Of a stretch of DNA of 64,000 nt, positions 44,318 through 52,999 are shown one piece after another. The notes beneath the pieces were generated by a model. The model did no database searches. It worked only from the letters and a program-made list of their open reading frames with translations, and was not told where the DNA came from. Origin of the DNA: Streptomyces platensis (GTDB lineage: Bacteria; Actinomycetota; Actinomycetes; Streptomycetales; Streptomycetaceae); assembly GCF_008704855.1 (NCBI RefSeq), contig NZ_CP023691.1:7998001-8062000 (forward strand). The letters are read 5' to 3'. The position numbers and the translations under genes are program-made. Numbering within the stretch: position 1 is the first letter of the stretch; every line of letters begins with the position of its first letter.

Positions 44318-44826
44318 CGCTCTACACCACCCTCGACAGCCCGTTGGGCGAACTCCTGCTGGTGGGCGAGGAATCGGCCACCGCGCCGGGCGGCACCGCG
44401 CTCGCTTCGCTGTCCGTACCCGGGCAGAAGGGTGGGGCGACCGTCCAGGACGGCTGGACATACGCCCCCGCCGCCTTCGCCGGTATCGCCCACCAGCTCC
44501 GTGCCTACTTCGACGGGGAGCTGACCCGCTTCGCCCTCGCCTACGCCCCAACCCGGGGCACCGACTTCCAGCGGCGCGTGTGGCAGGCACTGGAGGCCAT
44601 CCCGTACGGCACCACCACCACGTACGGGAAGATCGCCGCCGACATCGGTGCGGCGCGCGGTGCGGTACGCGCCATCGGCACGGCGATCGGCGCGAACCCG
44701 CTGCTCGTCGTCCGGCCCTGCCACCGGGTGATCGCCGCGAACGGTGCCCTGTCGGGTTACGCGGGCGGGCCCGAACGCAAGCAGCAACTCCTCGGCATCG
44801 AGGGCGCTTGGCCGGAGGTCAGCTGA
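44314..44826 (+). CDS. ogt: Methylated-DNA-[protein]-cysteine S-methyltransferase
   Basis: A 170-residue suicidal O6-alkylguanine repair protein. The active site is VRPCHRVIAANGALSGYAGG (Cys about residue 134), and the DNA-binding helix FQRRVWQALEAIPYGTTTTYG precedes it, quoted here in part. Co-translated with the AdaA-AlkA gene, forming an alkylation-response operon. Confidence 0.95.
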   Translation: MTLYTTLDSPLGELLLVGEESATAPGGTALASLSVPGQKGGATVQDGWTYAPAAFAGIAHQLRAYFDGELTRFALAYAPTRGTDFQRRVWQALEAIPYGTTTTYGKIAADIGAARGAVRAIGTAIGANPLLVVRPCHRVIAANGALSGYAGGPERKQQLLGIEGAWPEVS

Positions 44827-44888
44827 GCTGCCCCGTACCTCCCGCGACCGCCGAGCGCCGCACCGACCCACGCCCACAGGAGCGCTCC

Positions 44889-45116
44889 ATGACCACCACG
44901 ACCACTACGGCCACCAAGCGCCATGCCCGCCCCGGCACACTCGCCCGACGCGTCGCGGCCGCCGACTGGACACAGGGCCACGGACTGATCTTCACGACCC
45001 GCGACCGCCCCGTACGCTCCGCCCGGGGTTGGTCGGCCGGCCCCGTACGCCACGGCGTGAGCATGGTCCGCTCCGGCCGGCGGCACTCCCTGGGCCTGGT
45101 CTTCCACGACGCCTGA
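44889..45116 (+). pseudogene. 2OG-Fe(II) oxygenase remnant with internal deletion
   Basis: A 75-residue frame. The first 25 or so residues (ATKRHARPGTLARRVAAADW) match the start of the Streptomyces 2OG-Fe(II) oxygenase found beside ogt, while the rest (GHGLIFTTRDRPVRSARGW, then GPVRHGVSMVRSGRRHSLGL and FHDA) matches its extreme C-terminus. About 150 central residues, including the HxD metal ligands, are missing with the frame kept. Catalysis is therefore impossible. An intact gene would belong to the same repair or hydroxylation neighbourhood. Confidence 0.65.
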
Positions 45117-45155
45117 AGCGGCCCCGGCCGCACGCGGACCCAGGGGCGGGCGGCC

Positions 45156-45920
45156 TCAGAGCATGGAGCCGCCGGTGACGTCGATGCGCTGGCCGGTGAT
45201 CCAGCGGGACGCGTCGGAGGCGAGGAAGGCGGCGACGTCGGCGATGTCCTGGGGCTTGCCGATCCGGTTGAAGACCGAGAGGGAGGCCAGCGCGGCGTGC
45301 GCCTCCGGCGTCGCCCGCATCGCGGCGTTCATGTCGGTCTCGATGAAGCCGGGGGAGAGGGTGTTCACCGTGATGCCCCGCGCTCCCAGATCCTTCGCCA
45401 AGGTGAGGGTGAAGGCGTCCACCGCACCCTTGGAGACGCCGTAGGCGATGGTCGAGGGGAACGCCGTACTCGTCACCGCCGACGAGATGTTGATGATGCG
45501 TCCGCCGTCCCGCATCCGGCGCAGACCGTGCTGGGCGATGAAGAACACGGCCTTGGTGTTGACCGCGAGGGTGCGGTCGAAGTCCTCCGGTGTCACTTCG
45601 TCGATGTGCCCCGGGATGCTGATCGCCGCATTGTTGACAAGGATGTCGAGACCGGGCTCGGCGCCGTACGTCGACAGTCCCTGGTCGAACGCCGCGTAGA
45701 GCGCCTCGGCATCACCGGGAACACCCAGTTCCGCACCGATTATGAAGGCCTGGCCGCCCGCGTCGATGATGCTCTCGGCCGTCTCCTTGGCCGCTGTGTC
45801 GTTACTGCCGTAGTGGACGGCGACCAGTGCGCCGTCGGCGGCGAGCCGTTGCGCGATGCCCCGGCCGATACCCCGGCTGGATCCCGTCACCAGCGCGGTC
45901 TTTCCCTTGAGTTCACCCAT
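45156..45920 (-). CDS. Short-chain dehydrogenase/reductase (3-oxoacyl-type)
   Basis: A 254-residue classical SDR. The cofactor motif is VTGSSRGIGRGIAQ (residues 10-23), followed by NNAAIS, Ser in INISSAVTS, and the catalytic YGVSK (about residue 160). It belongs to the FabG-like group and probably uses NADPH. It lies 204 bases downstream of afsA in the same direction, where butyrolactone clusters often carry a ketoreductase (BarS1/ScbB-like roles), so a role in reducing the A-factor-type ketone is plausible but unproven. Confidence 0.88.
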   Translation of the reverse strand: MGELKGKTALVTGSSRGIGRGIAQRLAADGALVAVHYGSNDTAAKETAESIIDAGGQAFIIGAELGVPGDAEALYAAFDQGLSTYGAEPGLDILVNNAAISIPGHIDEVTPEDFDRTLAVNTKAVFFIAQHGLRRMRDGGRIINISSAVTSTAFPSTIAYGVSKGAVDAFTLTLAKDLGARGITVNTLSPGFIETDMNAAMRATPEAHAALASLSVFNRIGKPQDIADVAAFLASDASRWITGQRIDVTGGSML

Positions 45921-46124
45921 GGTGGTCTGGCCTTTCGCGTGCCTGTGGTGGGCATACCGCCCCCGAGGACGGTCGTTTGGTGTGCTGGTGATGCGGCCGC
46001 ACCGGTCCGGCCGCCCGAGCTGCGACAGCCGCTCGCACGGGCGGGTGGCCGCTCGGGGCGGGGTGCGCCGGCGCCGCGCAGTGCGTCGGTCGACGGTGAA
46101 CGGGGCGCCGTGAGAACGGGGTCG

Positions 46125-47108
46125 TCAGTCCCGTGGGTCCAGCGCCGTCAGGGTGGAGACGAAGACCGGATGGCCGTCCTGCAGGCCGGTCACCTGCACC
46201 GTGGTGGTGCAGGGCAGCGCCGACGGGACACCGTGGGCCTCGATCACACAGGGGGTGCCGTGCTCGGCGTACCGGTGGAAGACAGTCCCGAAGGCGTACG
46301 GGACGAAGGTGCTGGGGAAGGTGAGGGTGCGGGCGGCCTGCTGGGCGGCGTCGAGCAGCACCATGCCGGGGACATGATCGTTCGCCGGGTTCACCACCGC
46401 GGGGTGACCGGGCGCGACGCGCAACAGCCAGCGGTGGGGCCGGCCGGTGGGGGAGAGCAGGACGTCGCCGTCCTTGGCGCTGCCGGTCAGCCGGGGCGGA
46501 ACGGGGGTGGGAAGGGGGCCGGGGGTGTGCCGCGCACTCAGCCGATCGCCGCGGAGCCGGCGGTACACGGCGGGTGAGGTGACCGTGACGTCGGAGTGGC
46601 CGGTCGCCACGATCCGGCCCGCCTTACGGATCGTCATGTCGAAGCGGCCACTGGTCAGCGTGCCCGCCCGCATGCGCATCCGGCTGCAGCGGACGTCGAT
46701 GGTCAGCGCAGTGGGCCCGCTGCCCACCGCGAGATGCTCGGGGTGGGTCGTATACACGAGGTCACCGAGGATGAAGTGGTGGCCGAGCGGCACACCCAGT
46801 TCGGCGTGGCAGAGCAACAACCCGGCCTGACGGATGGTCTCACCCGTGAGGATGAGATGGTGTCGCCCGCGGTTGGGGGTGAAGTACCCGTGATCGTGCG
46901 GCCACTGGGCGGTCAGCGAGAAACGCGTGTCATCGTGCCGGCGCCATGAGGTGATCAGCATGTCGTCGGTGAGAGGACGGTGTACGAACTCCCGGGGAAC
47001 CCGGACGTCGTGGGGGCTCCGCGGTCCGGTCACCCGGTCCCCACCGGGGGCCGGCAGTGGGTGTGGAGACCTGGGCTGAACAGTGCTGACCTGCATCGTA
47101 TTGCTCAT
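46125..47108 (-). CDS. AfsA-family gamma-butyrolactone biosynthesis enzyme
   Basis: A 327-residue protein with two AfsA hotdog-like repeats. The first has VPREFVHRPLTDDMLITSW, then DHGYFTPNRGRHHLILTGET with a conserved RQAG following; the second has VNPANDHVPGMVLLDAAQQAARTL. This is the A-factor synthase (AfsA/ScbA/BarX) family, which joins a beta-ketoacyl chain to dihydroxyacetone phosphate. It is divergent from a ScbR-like receptor gene, the hallmark of a butyrolactone signalling locus. Confidence 0.9.
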   Translation of the reverse strand: MSNTMQVSTVQPRSPHPLPAPGGDRVTGPRSPHDVRVPREFVHRPLTDDMLITSWRRHDDTRFSLTAQWPHDHGYFTPNRGRHHLILTGETIRQAGLLLCHAELGVPLGHHFILGDLVYTTHPEHLAVGSGPTALTIDVRCSRMRMRAGTLTSGRFDMTIRKAGRIVATGHSDVTVTSPAVYRRLRGDRLSARHTPGPLPTPVPPRLTGSAKDGDVLLSPTGRPHRWLLRVAPGHPAVVNPANDHVPGMVLLDAAQQAARTLTFPSTFVPYAFGTVFHRYAEHGTPCVIEAHGVPSALPCTTTVQVTGLQDGHPVFVSTLTALDPRD

Positions 47109-47151
47109 GACTGCCCCCAGGCGTCGCTACGGGTTGAGGTACATCGCTGAT

Positions 47152-47177
47152 AAGATACGTACCATCCGGTTTTATTT
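47152..47177. promoter_or_regulatory. Candidate autoregulatory element (ARE) of the receptor
   Basis: AAGATACGTACC-ATC-CGGTTTTATTT, a 26-base imperfect palindrome, resembles the ARE sites bound by ArpA/ScbR receptors, and lies in the promoter side of the afsA-type gene, 44 bases from its start. Receptor binding without ligand would repress afsA. Confidence 0.55.
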
Positions 47178-47282
47178 TCAATGCCGGGCCGTCGAAAAGG
47201 GGAAAGTGGCTGATCGAGCGACGACTTGAGCTGTAACTAACTGTTGCGGAACGTTGAGACATTGAGAGACAGGAGGCGTCCT

Positions 47283-47975
47283 GTGGCACAACAGGACCGC
47301 GCGATTCGGACCCGGCGAGTGATCTTGGAGGCGGCCGCGTCGGTTTTCGACGAGCAGGGCTACGACCGCGCGACGATCGCCGAAGTCCTCGAGCGTGCCG
47401 GCGTGACGAAGGGCGCCTTGTACTTCCACTTCGCCTCCAAGGAACAGTTGGCGCTCGCGGTGATCGAGGAGCAGGTGGTCGATATCGCCGTGGAGCCGCA
47501 GACGATCAAGCTGCAGGAATTCGTCGACTCGGGCCAGGTGCTGGCCTTCCGGCTGCGCAGCGACCCGATTCAGCGGGGCGCGGCGCGACTGGCGGTCGAG
47601 CAGGGCTCCAATCACCTCGACCGCAAGCAGTCGATGCTGTCGTGGACCCGGTTCGTCGAGGGCTTGCTGAACGACGCCCGCAGCCGCGGCGAAGTCCTGG
47701 AGAGCGTCGTCGTGGGGGAAACCGCCGAGTTGTTCGTCGGCGCCTTCGCAGGACTGCAGATGATGTCGCAGGCCCTGACCAACCGGGCCGACCTCAGCCG
47801 CCGGCTCACCGTTTTTTTCGAGCACACCCTCCCGAGCATCGCCGTGCCCGCCATCCTCGCCAAGCTCAACCTGGACTCCGAGCGGGGCGCACAACTCAAT
47901 GCCGCACTGCAGGCGAAGACGGTGGCAAAGGCCGCGGCCGGCGCCGATGCCGAGGTTGACGTCGTCACGGGGTGA
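47283..47975 (+). CDS. Gamma-butyrolactone receptor, TetR family (ScbR-like)
   Basis: A 230-residue TetR protein. The helix-turn-helix covers residues 10-55: RVILEAAASVFDEQGYDRAT, then GVTKGALYFHFASKEQLALAV in overlapping blocks. The C-terminal ligand pocket has the receptor-type SMLSWTRFVEGLLNDA, with a Trp in the pocket position. GTG 47283 follows AGGAGG. Paired with the divergent AfsA gene, it is expected to sense a butyrolactone and release its operators, affecting antibiotic or developmental genes. Confidence 0.88.
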   Translation: MAQQDRAIRTRRVILEAAASVFDEQGYDRATIAEVLERAGVTKGALYFHFASKEQLALAVIEEQVVDIAVEPQTIKLQEFVDSGQVLAFRLRSDPIQRGAARLAVEQGSNHLDRKQSMLSWTRFVEGLLNDARSRGEVLESVVVGETAELFVGAFAGLQMMSQALTNRADLSRRLTVFFEHTLPSIAVPAILAKLNLDSERGAQLNAALQAKTVAKAAAGADAEVDVVTG

Positions 47976-48591
47976 GTTCGGCCCGGCCGGAGGCCGGGGT
48001 CCGGGGCGAGTGGAGGCGATCCGGGCGGCGTCCTGAGGGCGGCGGAAACATACCGCGCAGACGGTTGAATGGTGAAGTGTGTATGAGTCATGGATGACTT
48101 GTGCAGGCGAGAGGCGTCGCGGAGGGATCGCGGCGCCTCTCGCCATTGACGGGTGCGGCGGTGGATGAGCAGTCGTGAGCGCGGTGGCGACGGGGTGGGC
48201 AGGGGGCTCGTCGTCGTCGAACGGGATTGTCAGTGGTGTGCTGTTCACTGGTCTCAGCGGGGCCAGTGAAGTCCGCGTCGATGGGCGGGTCAGGGGGAGG
48301 CGCGATGAGTAAGGCGTGTGAGGGCGCGGGGGAGTGGTGCGGGGTGAGGGGGATCACCGCTGCCGGGGGCAGATGCGGGGCCGCGCAGCGGAATAGCGCG
48401 CGCAGGCAAAACGTTCGTCATGCACGTATCAGTCTTGTGCGGATCGGCCCGCCATCCGTCCACGGCCTGATCGTGCCCGTGCCCGTAGACGACGCCCCAC
48501 GCCCGAACGCCTGCCGCCCACCCCATGCTTCACCGCCGGCTTCATCGCTGGACGACACCCACCCACCTCTGCCGCCCTGGAGGCCGCACGC
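47976..48591. other. Intergenic region with a palindrome and terminator
   Basis: 616 bases. AGTCATGGATGACT (48086-48099) is a perfect-arm palindrome of unknown use, just before a hairpin at 48106-48144. The rest, up to the transporter start, has no convincing gene. The receptor regulates many promoters, but no second ARE was seen here. Confidence 0.4.
48106..48144 (+). terminator. Terminator downstream of the receptor gene
   Basis: GGCGAGAGGCG (48106-48116) pairs with CGCCTCTCGCC (48134-48144), an 11-bp stem with a 17-base loop. Confidence 0.6.
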
Positions 48592-51174
48592 ATGACCCGG
48601 ACGACGACGGACCAACTCCCCGCAAGGGCGGCGGAGACCGCGGCCACCCACCCGGGGCCCGACCCGGCCGTGGACGGGCGGCGGAGATCCCCCGGCGGCA
48701 TCGTCCCGGTCCTCGCCTTCGCGGGCATCGTCGTCGCGGTGATGCAGACGCTGCTGGTGCCGGTCATCAAAGACCTGCCGGTGCTGCTCAACACGGCGCC
48801 CAGCAACGCCACATGGGTCATGACCGCCACCCTCCTCGCCGGTGCCGTCTCGACCCCCATCATGGGGCGCCTCGGCGATCTGTACGGCAAGCGGCGGATG
48901 CTGCTGACCAGCCTCGCGGTCATGGTCGTCGGCTCGCTGGTCTGCGGCTTCACCAGTGATCTGGTCACCATGATCGTGGGCCGGGCGCTCCAGGGCTTCG
49001 CCATGGGCGCCATTCCCCTCGGTATCGGCATCATGCGCGACGAGCTGCCGCGCGAGCGGCTCGGCTCGGCCATGGGCCTGATGAGCTCATCGATCGGCGT
49101 CGGCGGCGGGCTCGCCCTGCCGGTCGCGGCCCTGGTCGCCCAACACGCCGACTGGCACACCCTGTTCTTCGGTGCCGCCGGGATCGGCGTGCTGTCGATG
49201 GTGCTCACCCTCCTCGTCGTCCCGGAGACCTCGGTACGGGCCCAGGGGCGCTTCGACGTGGCGGGCGCCCTTGGGCTGTCGGCCGGTCTGGTGGCACTGC
49301 TGCTGCCCCTCACCAAGGGCAGCGACTGGGGCTGGGGTTCGCCGACCACCCTCATACTCTTCGGCGTTGCCGTCGTGATCCTGGTGCTGTGGGGCGTGAT
49401 GGAGCTGCGTCTCGCCGATCCGCTGGTCGACCTGCGGACCACCGCGCGCCGCGAGGTGCTGCTGACCAACCTCGCCTCGATAACGGTCGGTGTGGCGTTC
49501 TACGCCATCTCCCTGGTGCTGCCGCAGCTGCTCCAGCTGCCCACGTCGACCGGCTACGGGCTCGGCCAGTCGATGGTGGTGGCCGGGCTGTGCATGGCGC
49601 CCCTGGGTCTGACGATGATGCTCGTCGCCCCGCTGTACGCCCGGATCGCCGCCCGGCGCGGCCCCAAGGTCTCGCTGCTGCTCGGCATGCTCGTCATCGC
49701 GATCGGCTACGGCGCGGGCATCGGCCTGATGGATGCCGCCTGGCAGACCGTCATCATCGCGGTGGTCGTCGGCGCCGGCATCGGCCTGGCGTACTCCTCG
49801 CTGCCCGCCCTGATCATCGGCGCCGTCGACGCCTCGGAGACCGGCGCGGCCAACGGCCTGAACACCCTGATGCGCTCCATCGGCACCTCGGTGTCCAGCG
49901 CCGTGATCGGCATGGTGCTGGCCGATATGTCCCAGAAGATGGGGCCGGTCACGGTGCCCACGATGGCCGGTTTCCGGGTCTCCTTCCTCATCGCCACGGC
50001 CGCCGTCCTCGTCGGCGTCGCCCTGGCCTGCTTCCTGCCCTCACAGCGCAAGGCGGCCGGCCCGACCCTGGTCGCCCAGAGCACCGACGGCCCGGTGGAC
50101 GCGGTGGACGCCGAGGGGACGCAGGGTGCGCCCCGGCCGGCAACGATGCCCGCTGCGCCGCTCACCGCCATGCCGCCCGTGCACGCTGATCTCGTCGCGG
50201 CGGACGAAGCCGAACCGGCTGCCTCGGTCAAAGCAGCCGAACCGATGGCCGCGGATGACGCCGTCGAACTCATCACCGCGGACGGGCAGATGAGGCCGCT
50301 GGTGAAGCCGGCGCCGTCCTGGGCACGGCCGGTCACCGAACCGCACGAGGTCCTCACCCGGCCCACCTTCGGGACGACGGCCGCGAGTGCCGACGCCGCC
50401 GGGTTCCGGGGCCGGGTGGCGGACTCCTCCGGCAGCCCGGTCCCCGGCGCGAGCATCACCCTGATCGACCGGCAGGGCCGCCAGGCCGGCCTCGCCACGG
50501 CCGGCGCCGACGGGCACTTCGCACTCGACGCCCCCACGGCCGGCACCTACGTCCTCACGGGTGCCGCGCCCGGCCACACCCCGCACGCGGCCTCCGCCAC
50601 CTATCGCGGCGCGGGCGCCGCGACCCGGGTCGACCTGGTCCTCACCGGCACCGGCCGACTGGGCGGCACCTTGCTCGGCGGCGCGGAGGGCACCCCGCTG
50701 ACCGGCGGGAGCATCGTCGTCACCGACGCCGAGGGCGCTGTGGTGGCCCGTACGACCTCCGGCGCCGAGGGAGCGTGGGACATCTCCCCTCTGCCGCCCG
50801 GCCACTACACCCTGGTTCTCAGTGCCGCCGGTCACCAGCCGCAGGCCCGCGCCGTGGACCTGTCCGGCGGCGCACCGGAACGGCAGGACACCCGCCTGAA
50901 GCCGACGGCTACCGTGCGCGGCACGGTCCGGGGCCCGAACGGCCGGCCGGTCGCCGACGCCGCCGTGACCCTCGCCGAGGACGGCACGGTCGCCGGGCAC
51001 ACCGTCACCGGACCGGACGGCGCCTTCGCCTTCTCCGGCCTGAGCGGCGCCGACTACACCCTCACGGCGGCCGGCTACCCGCCACACGCCGCACCGATAT
51101 CCCTCACCGCCGGCGCCCACGAAACCCTCGACCTGGAACTGGACTTGGCACAGTCACCGACACTCGCCGGCTGA
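48592..51174 (+). CDS. MFS (DHA2-type) drug transporter with C-terminal carboxypeptidase-regulatory-like repeats
   Basis: An 860-residue protein. Residues 30-480 form a 14-helix DHA2-family MFS exporter: motif A GRLGDLYGKRRM near residue 88, motif C-like GLGLALPVAALV regions, and a typical ending near 480. A Pro/Ala/Glu-rich linker (480-600) follows. Residues about 604-860 form three beta-sandwich repeats of the CarboxypepD_reg type: GRVADSSGSPVPGASITL, GGTLLGGAEGTPLTGGSIVV and GTVRGPNGRPVADAAVTL. The repeats should lie outside or inside depending on helix count; an even 14 puts them in the cytoplasm. GGAGG precedes the ATG. Confidence 0.88.
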   Translation: MTRTTTDQLPARAAETAATHPGPDPAVDGRRRSPGGIVPVLAFAGIVVAVMQTLLVPVIKDLPVLLNTAPSNATWVMTATLLAGAVSTPIMGRLGDLYGKRRMLLTSLAVMVVGSLVCGFTSDLVTMIVGRALQGFAMGAIPLGIGIMRDELPRERLGSAMGLMSSSIGVGGGLALPVAALVAQHADWHTLFFGAAGIGVLSMVLTLLVVPETSVRAQGRFDVAGALGLSAGLVALLLPLTKGSDWGWGSPTTLILFGVAVVILVLWGVMELRLADPLVDLRTTARREVLLTNLASITVGVAFYAISLVLPQLLQLPTSTGYGLGQSMVVAGLCMAPLGLTMMLVAPLYARIAARRGPKVSLLLGMLVIAIGYGAGIGLMDAAWQTVIIAVVVGAGIGLAYSSLPALIIGAVDASETGAANGLNTLMRSIGTSVSSAVIGMVLADMSQKMGPVTVPTMAGFRVSFLIATAAVLVGVALACFLPSQRKAAGPTLVAQSTDGPVDAVDAEGTQGAPRPATMPAAPLTAMPPVHADLVAADEAEPAASVKAAEPMAADDAVELITADGQMRPLVKPAPSWARPVTEPHEVLTRPTFGTTAASADAAGFRGRVADSSGSPVPGASITLIDRQGRQAGLATAGADGHFALDAPTAGTYVLTGAAPGHTPHAASATYRGAGAATRVDLVLTGTGRLGGTLLGGAEGTPLTGGSIVVTDAEGAVVARTTSGAEGAWDISPLPPGHYTLVLSAAGHQPQARAVDLSGGAPERQDTRLKPTATVRGTVRGPNGRPVADAAVTLAEDGTVAGHTVTGPDGAFAFSGLSGADYTLTAAGYPPHAAPISLTAGAHETLDLELDLAQSPTLAG

Positions 51175-51234
51175 CGGACTCCGGCACGCGGACGCACACC
51201 CGCAGACGCATGCAGGCGCCCTGCCGACTCCCCC

Positions 51235-51447
51235 TCACCCGGCAGGGCGGCGGTTTCGCAGCTGCGAACCGAGTCGCCGGCTGAGCTGGTACGAGCCCCA
51301 GGCGTGCAGCGCCTCGGTCAGCGGGAGGTTGCGTGCGTAGAGCCGGAAGAGCGCGATCGGCTCCTCGTCCCCCGGCATCATGCGGTGCAGTACTTCCGCC
51401 ACCTCTGACGGGTGCGGCGCCTCGGGCGGTGCAATCCGGGCAGGCAT
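51235..51447 (-). pseudogene. Truncated carboxymuconolactone decarboxylase-family protein
   Basis: A 70-residue frame matching only the N-terminal helices of Streptomyces CMD/AhpD-like proteins: IAPPEAPHPSEVAEVLHRMM, then EPIALFRLYARNLPLTEALHAWGSYQLSRRL quoted in parts. The family then continues with the RE-I-V-I-xxTCxxCxxEYEW catalytic helix, which is absent; the frame instead ends in NRRPAG. No continuation was found in other frames downstream, so it is a fragment rather than a simple frameshift. Confidence 0.55.
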
Positions 51448-51537
51448 GACTCCCCCTTCCGCTTGATTCGCTCTTCGAAGCAGTGGAAGGAGGCTGGTGC
51501 TTCTGAAATCGAAGCGCCAGGGGTGTCGGGGTGTCCC

Positions 51538-52071
51538 TCAGGCCTGGTACTCCGTGAGATCGATGCTGTGCACCGTCAGCGCATGGCCGTACTCCGGATG
51601 TGTGGCCTCCCGTTCGAAGGTCATGCCGAGCTTGCCTACGACGTTCAGGGAGGACTCATGGCCGAGCGGGTTGACGGCGATGACGCGGTCGAGGCCGCGG
51701 TCCTGGAGGGCGAACTCCAGGACGGCCTGGGCGGCTTCGGAGGCGTAGCCCTGGCCCCAGTACTGCCGGCCCAGGCGCCAGCTGATCGCCACCTCGTGCT
51801 CGGCCTCCGGGAGGAAGGCGGGGACGGACAGGCCGGCGCATCCGGCCAGTTCGCCCGAGGCGAGGAGTTCGATGGCGAAGATGCCGAAGCCCTCGTCGTC
51901 CCACTCCTCCTCCCATCGCTCGATCTCCTCGGCGGTTTGGTCCAGGTCGAGCGTGGAGCCGTCGCCGATCCAGCGCATGACCTGCGGGTCCGCGTGGATG
52001 TCTGCCAGGGGGGCGAGGTCGTCGTCGGTCCAGCGGCGGAGGATGAGGCGGGGGGTGCGGATCTCGGTCAT
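51538..52071 (-). CDS. GNAT-family N-acetyltransferase (RimJ/RimL type)
   Basis: A 177-residue acetyltransferase. It has the RimJ-like opening EIRTPRLILRRWTDDDL, the acetyl-CoA motif WRLGRQYWGQGYASEAAQAV (about residues 99-118), and the Asn-containing later strand NPLGHESSLNVVGKLGM. It transfers acetyl from acetyl-CoA to an amine, possibly a ribosomal protein or small molecule. ATG 52071 is chosen from conservation; 52080 is possible. Confidence 0.85.
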   Translation of the reverse strand: MTEIRTPRLILRRWTDDDLAPLADIHADPQVMRWIGDGSTLDLDQTAEEIERWEEEWDDEGFGIFAIELLASGELAGCAGLSVPAFLPEAEHEVAISWRLGRQYWGQGYASEAAQAVLEFALQDRGLDRVIAVNPLGHESSLNVVGKLGMTFEREATHPEYGHALTVHSIDLTEYQA

Positions 52072-52144
52072 GCCGCCCATCCTGTCGAATACGGGGGCGC
52101 GGCGGTAATCGGCGGGTGTCCGTACGCGGGCCGTCCGGTGCAGG

Positions 52145-52834
52145 TCAGCGGCCCAGGAGCTGTGCCAGTGTCGCGTCGAGTTCGGTCTGGAGGACGCGGC
52201 TCGCCGCCTCTCCGTCGCCGTCCGTCACGGCCTGGACGAGCGCGGCGTGCCGGGCGTCGCCGTGCTGCGGGTCCCCGTCCCGGAGCCCCAGCAGCTCCAC
52301 GAGGTCGATCAGTCCTTGGCGCAGGGCCGGCGCGAACTCCGTGAACAGATCGGTCAGTACGGGGTTGTGGGCGGCGTCGACCACGGCGGCGTGCAGTGCG
52401 ATGTCCGCGTCCACGAACGCCGCGTGGTCAGCTCCCGCGGCCGTGCGGCGGCCCTCCAGGGCGGCCCGCATCGCTGTGATGTCGGCCTCCGTGCGCCGGG
52501 CGGCAGCCAGCCGGGCGGCCTGCACCTCGACCATGGCGCGCACCTCGTAGACATCGGCGACGGCCGCGCGGCGCAGGCGGGTGGGCCAGTCCTCGGTGGG
52601 CTCGGTGGCGATCACGAAGACGCCGGCGCCCTGGCGTGGCCGCACCAGTCCGGCGCCGACCAGGGCCCGTACGGCCTCGCGGACCGTGGAGCGGCCGACG
52701 CCAAGGGTTCTGGCCAGCGTCGTCTCGCCGGGGAGCTTGGTGCCCACCGGCCAGTGGCCGCCGCTGATCTGGTCGCGCAGCCGCTGGGCGGCCTGTTCGA
52801 CCAGGGGGCTCGGGCTGAGCGCTTCGAGTGACAT
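52145..52834 (-). CDS. FadR-type GntR regulator (FCD domain)
   Basis: A 229-residue protein. The N-terminal winged helix covers residues 9-72 (LVEQAAQRLRDQISGGHWPV, GETTLARTLGVGRSTVREAV). The C-terminal FCD ligand domain has VRAMVEVQAARLAAARRT and the metal-binding His positions in FVDADIALHAAVVDAAHNP. It is divergent from a leuA paralogue, so it probably controls it in response to a small carboxylate. Confidence 0.88.
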   Translation of the reverse strand: MSLEALSPSPLVEQAAQRLRDQISGGHWPVGTKLPGETTLARTLGVGRSTVREAVRALVGAGLVRPRQGAGVFVIATEPTEDWPTRLRRAAVADVYEVRAMVEVQAARLAAARRTEADITAMRAALEGRRTAAGADHAAFVDADIALHAAVVDAAHNPVLTDLFTEFAPALRQGLIDLVELLGLRDGDPQHGDARHAALVQAVTDGDGEAASRVLQTELDATLAQLLGR

Positions 52835-52999
52835 CCCGTCACACCTCTCAGGTTGTCTGAGGAGTTGATCCGTGGTTACTGTACCGGCCATGAAGCTGCG
52901 TGGTCTCCTTCTCGGCCGCCGCGGCGGGGCCTGACGCGACCGGCACCCCGCCGTGGGGTTCGGTGCTGCCGGTCTCCCTCCGGCTTGTGAAGGACCGTC
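52835..52999. promoter_or_regulatory. Divergent promoter region of the FadR-type gene and leuA
   Basis: 165 bases. GGTTACTGTACC near 52873 is an imperfect inverted repeat (10 of 12 positions) and a possible FCD-regulator site, close to the regulator's own start. No leader-peptide attenuator of the kind found before the main leuA was seen. Confidence 0.35.

Noticed and set aside
42356..44590. 744-residue minus-strand frame opposite the AdaA-AlkA gene
   Set aside because: Antisense shadow with Gly/Arg/Gln-rich low-complexity translation; the plus strand has intact Ada, HTH and HhH-GPD motifs.
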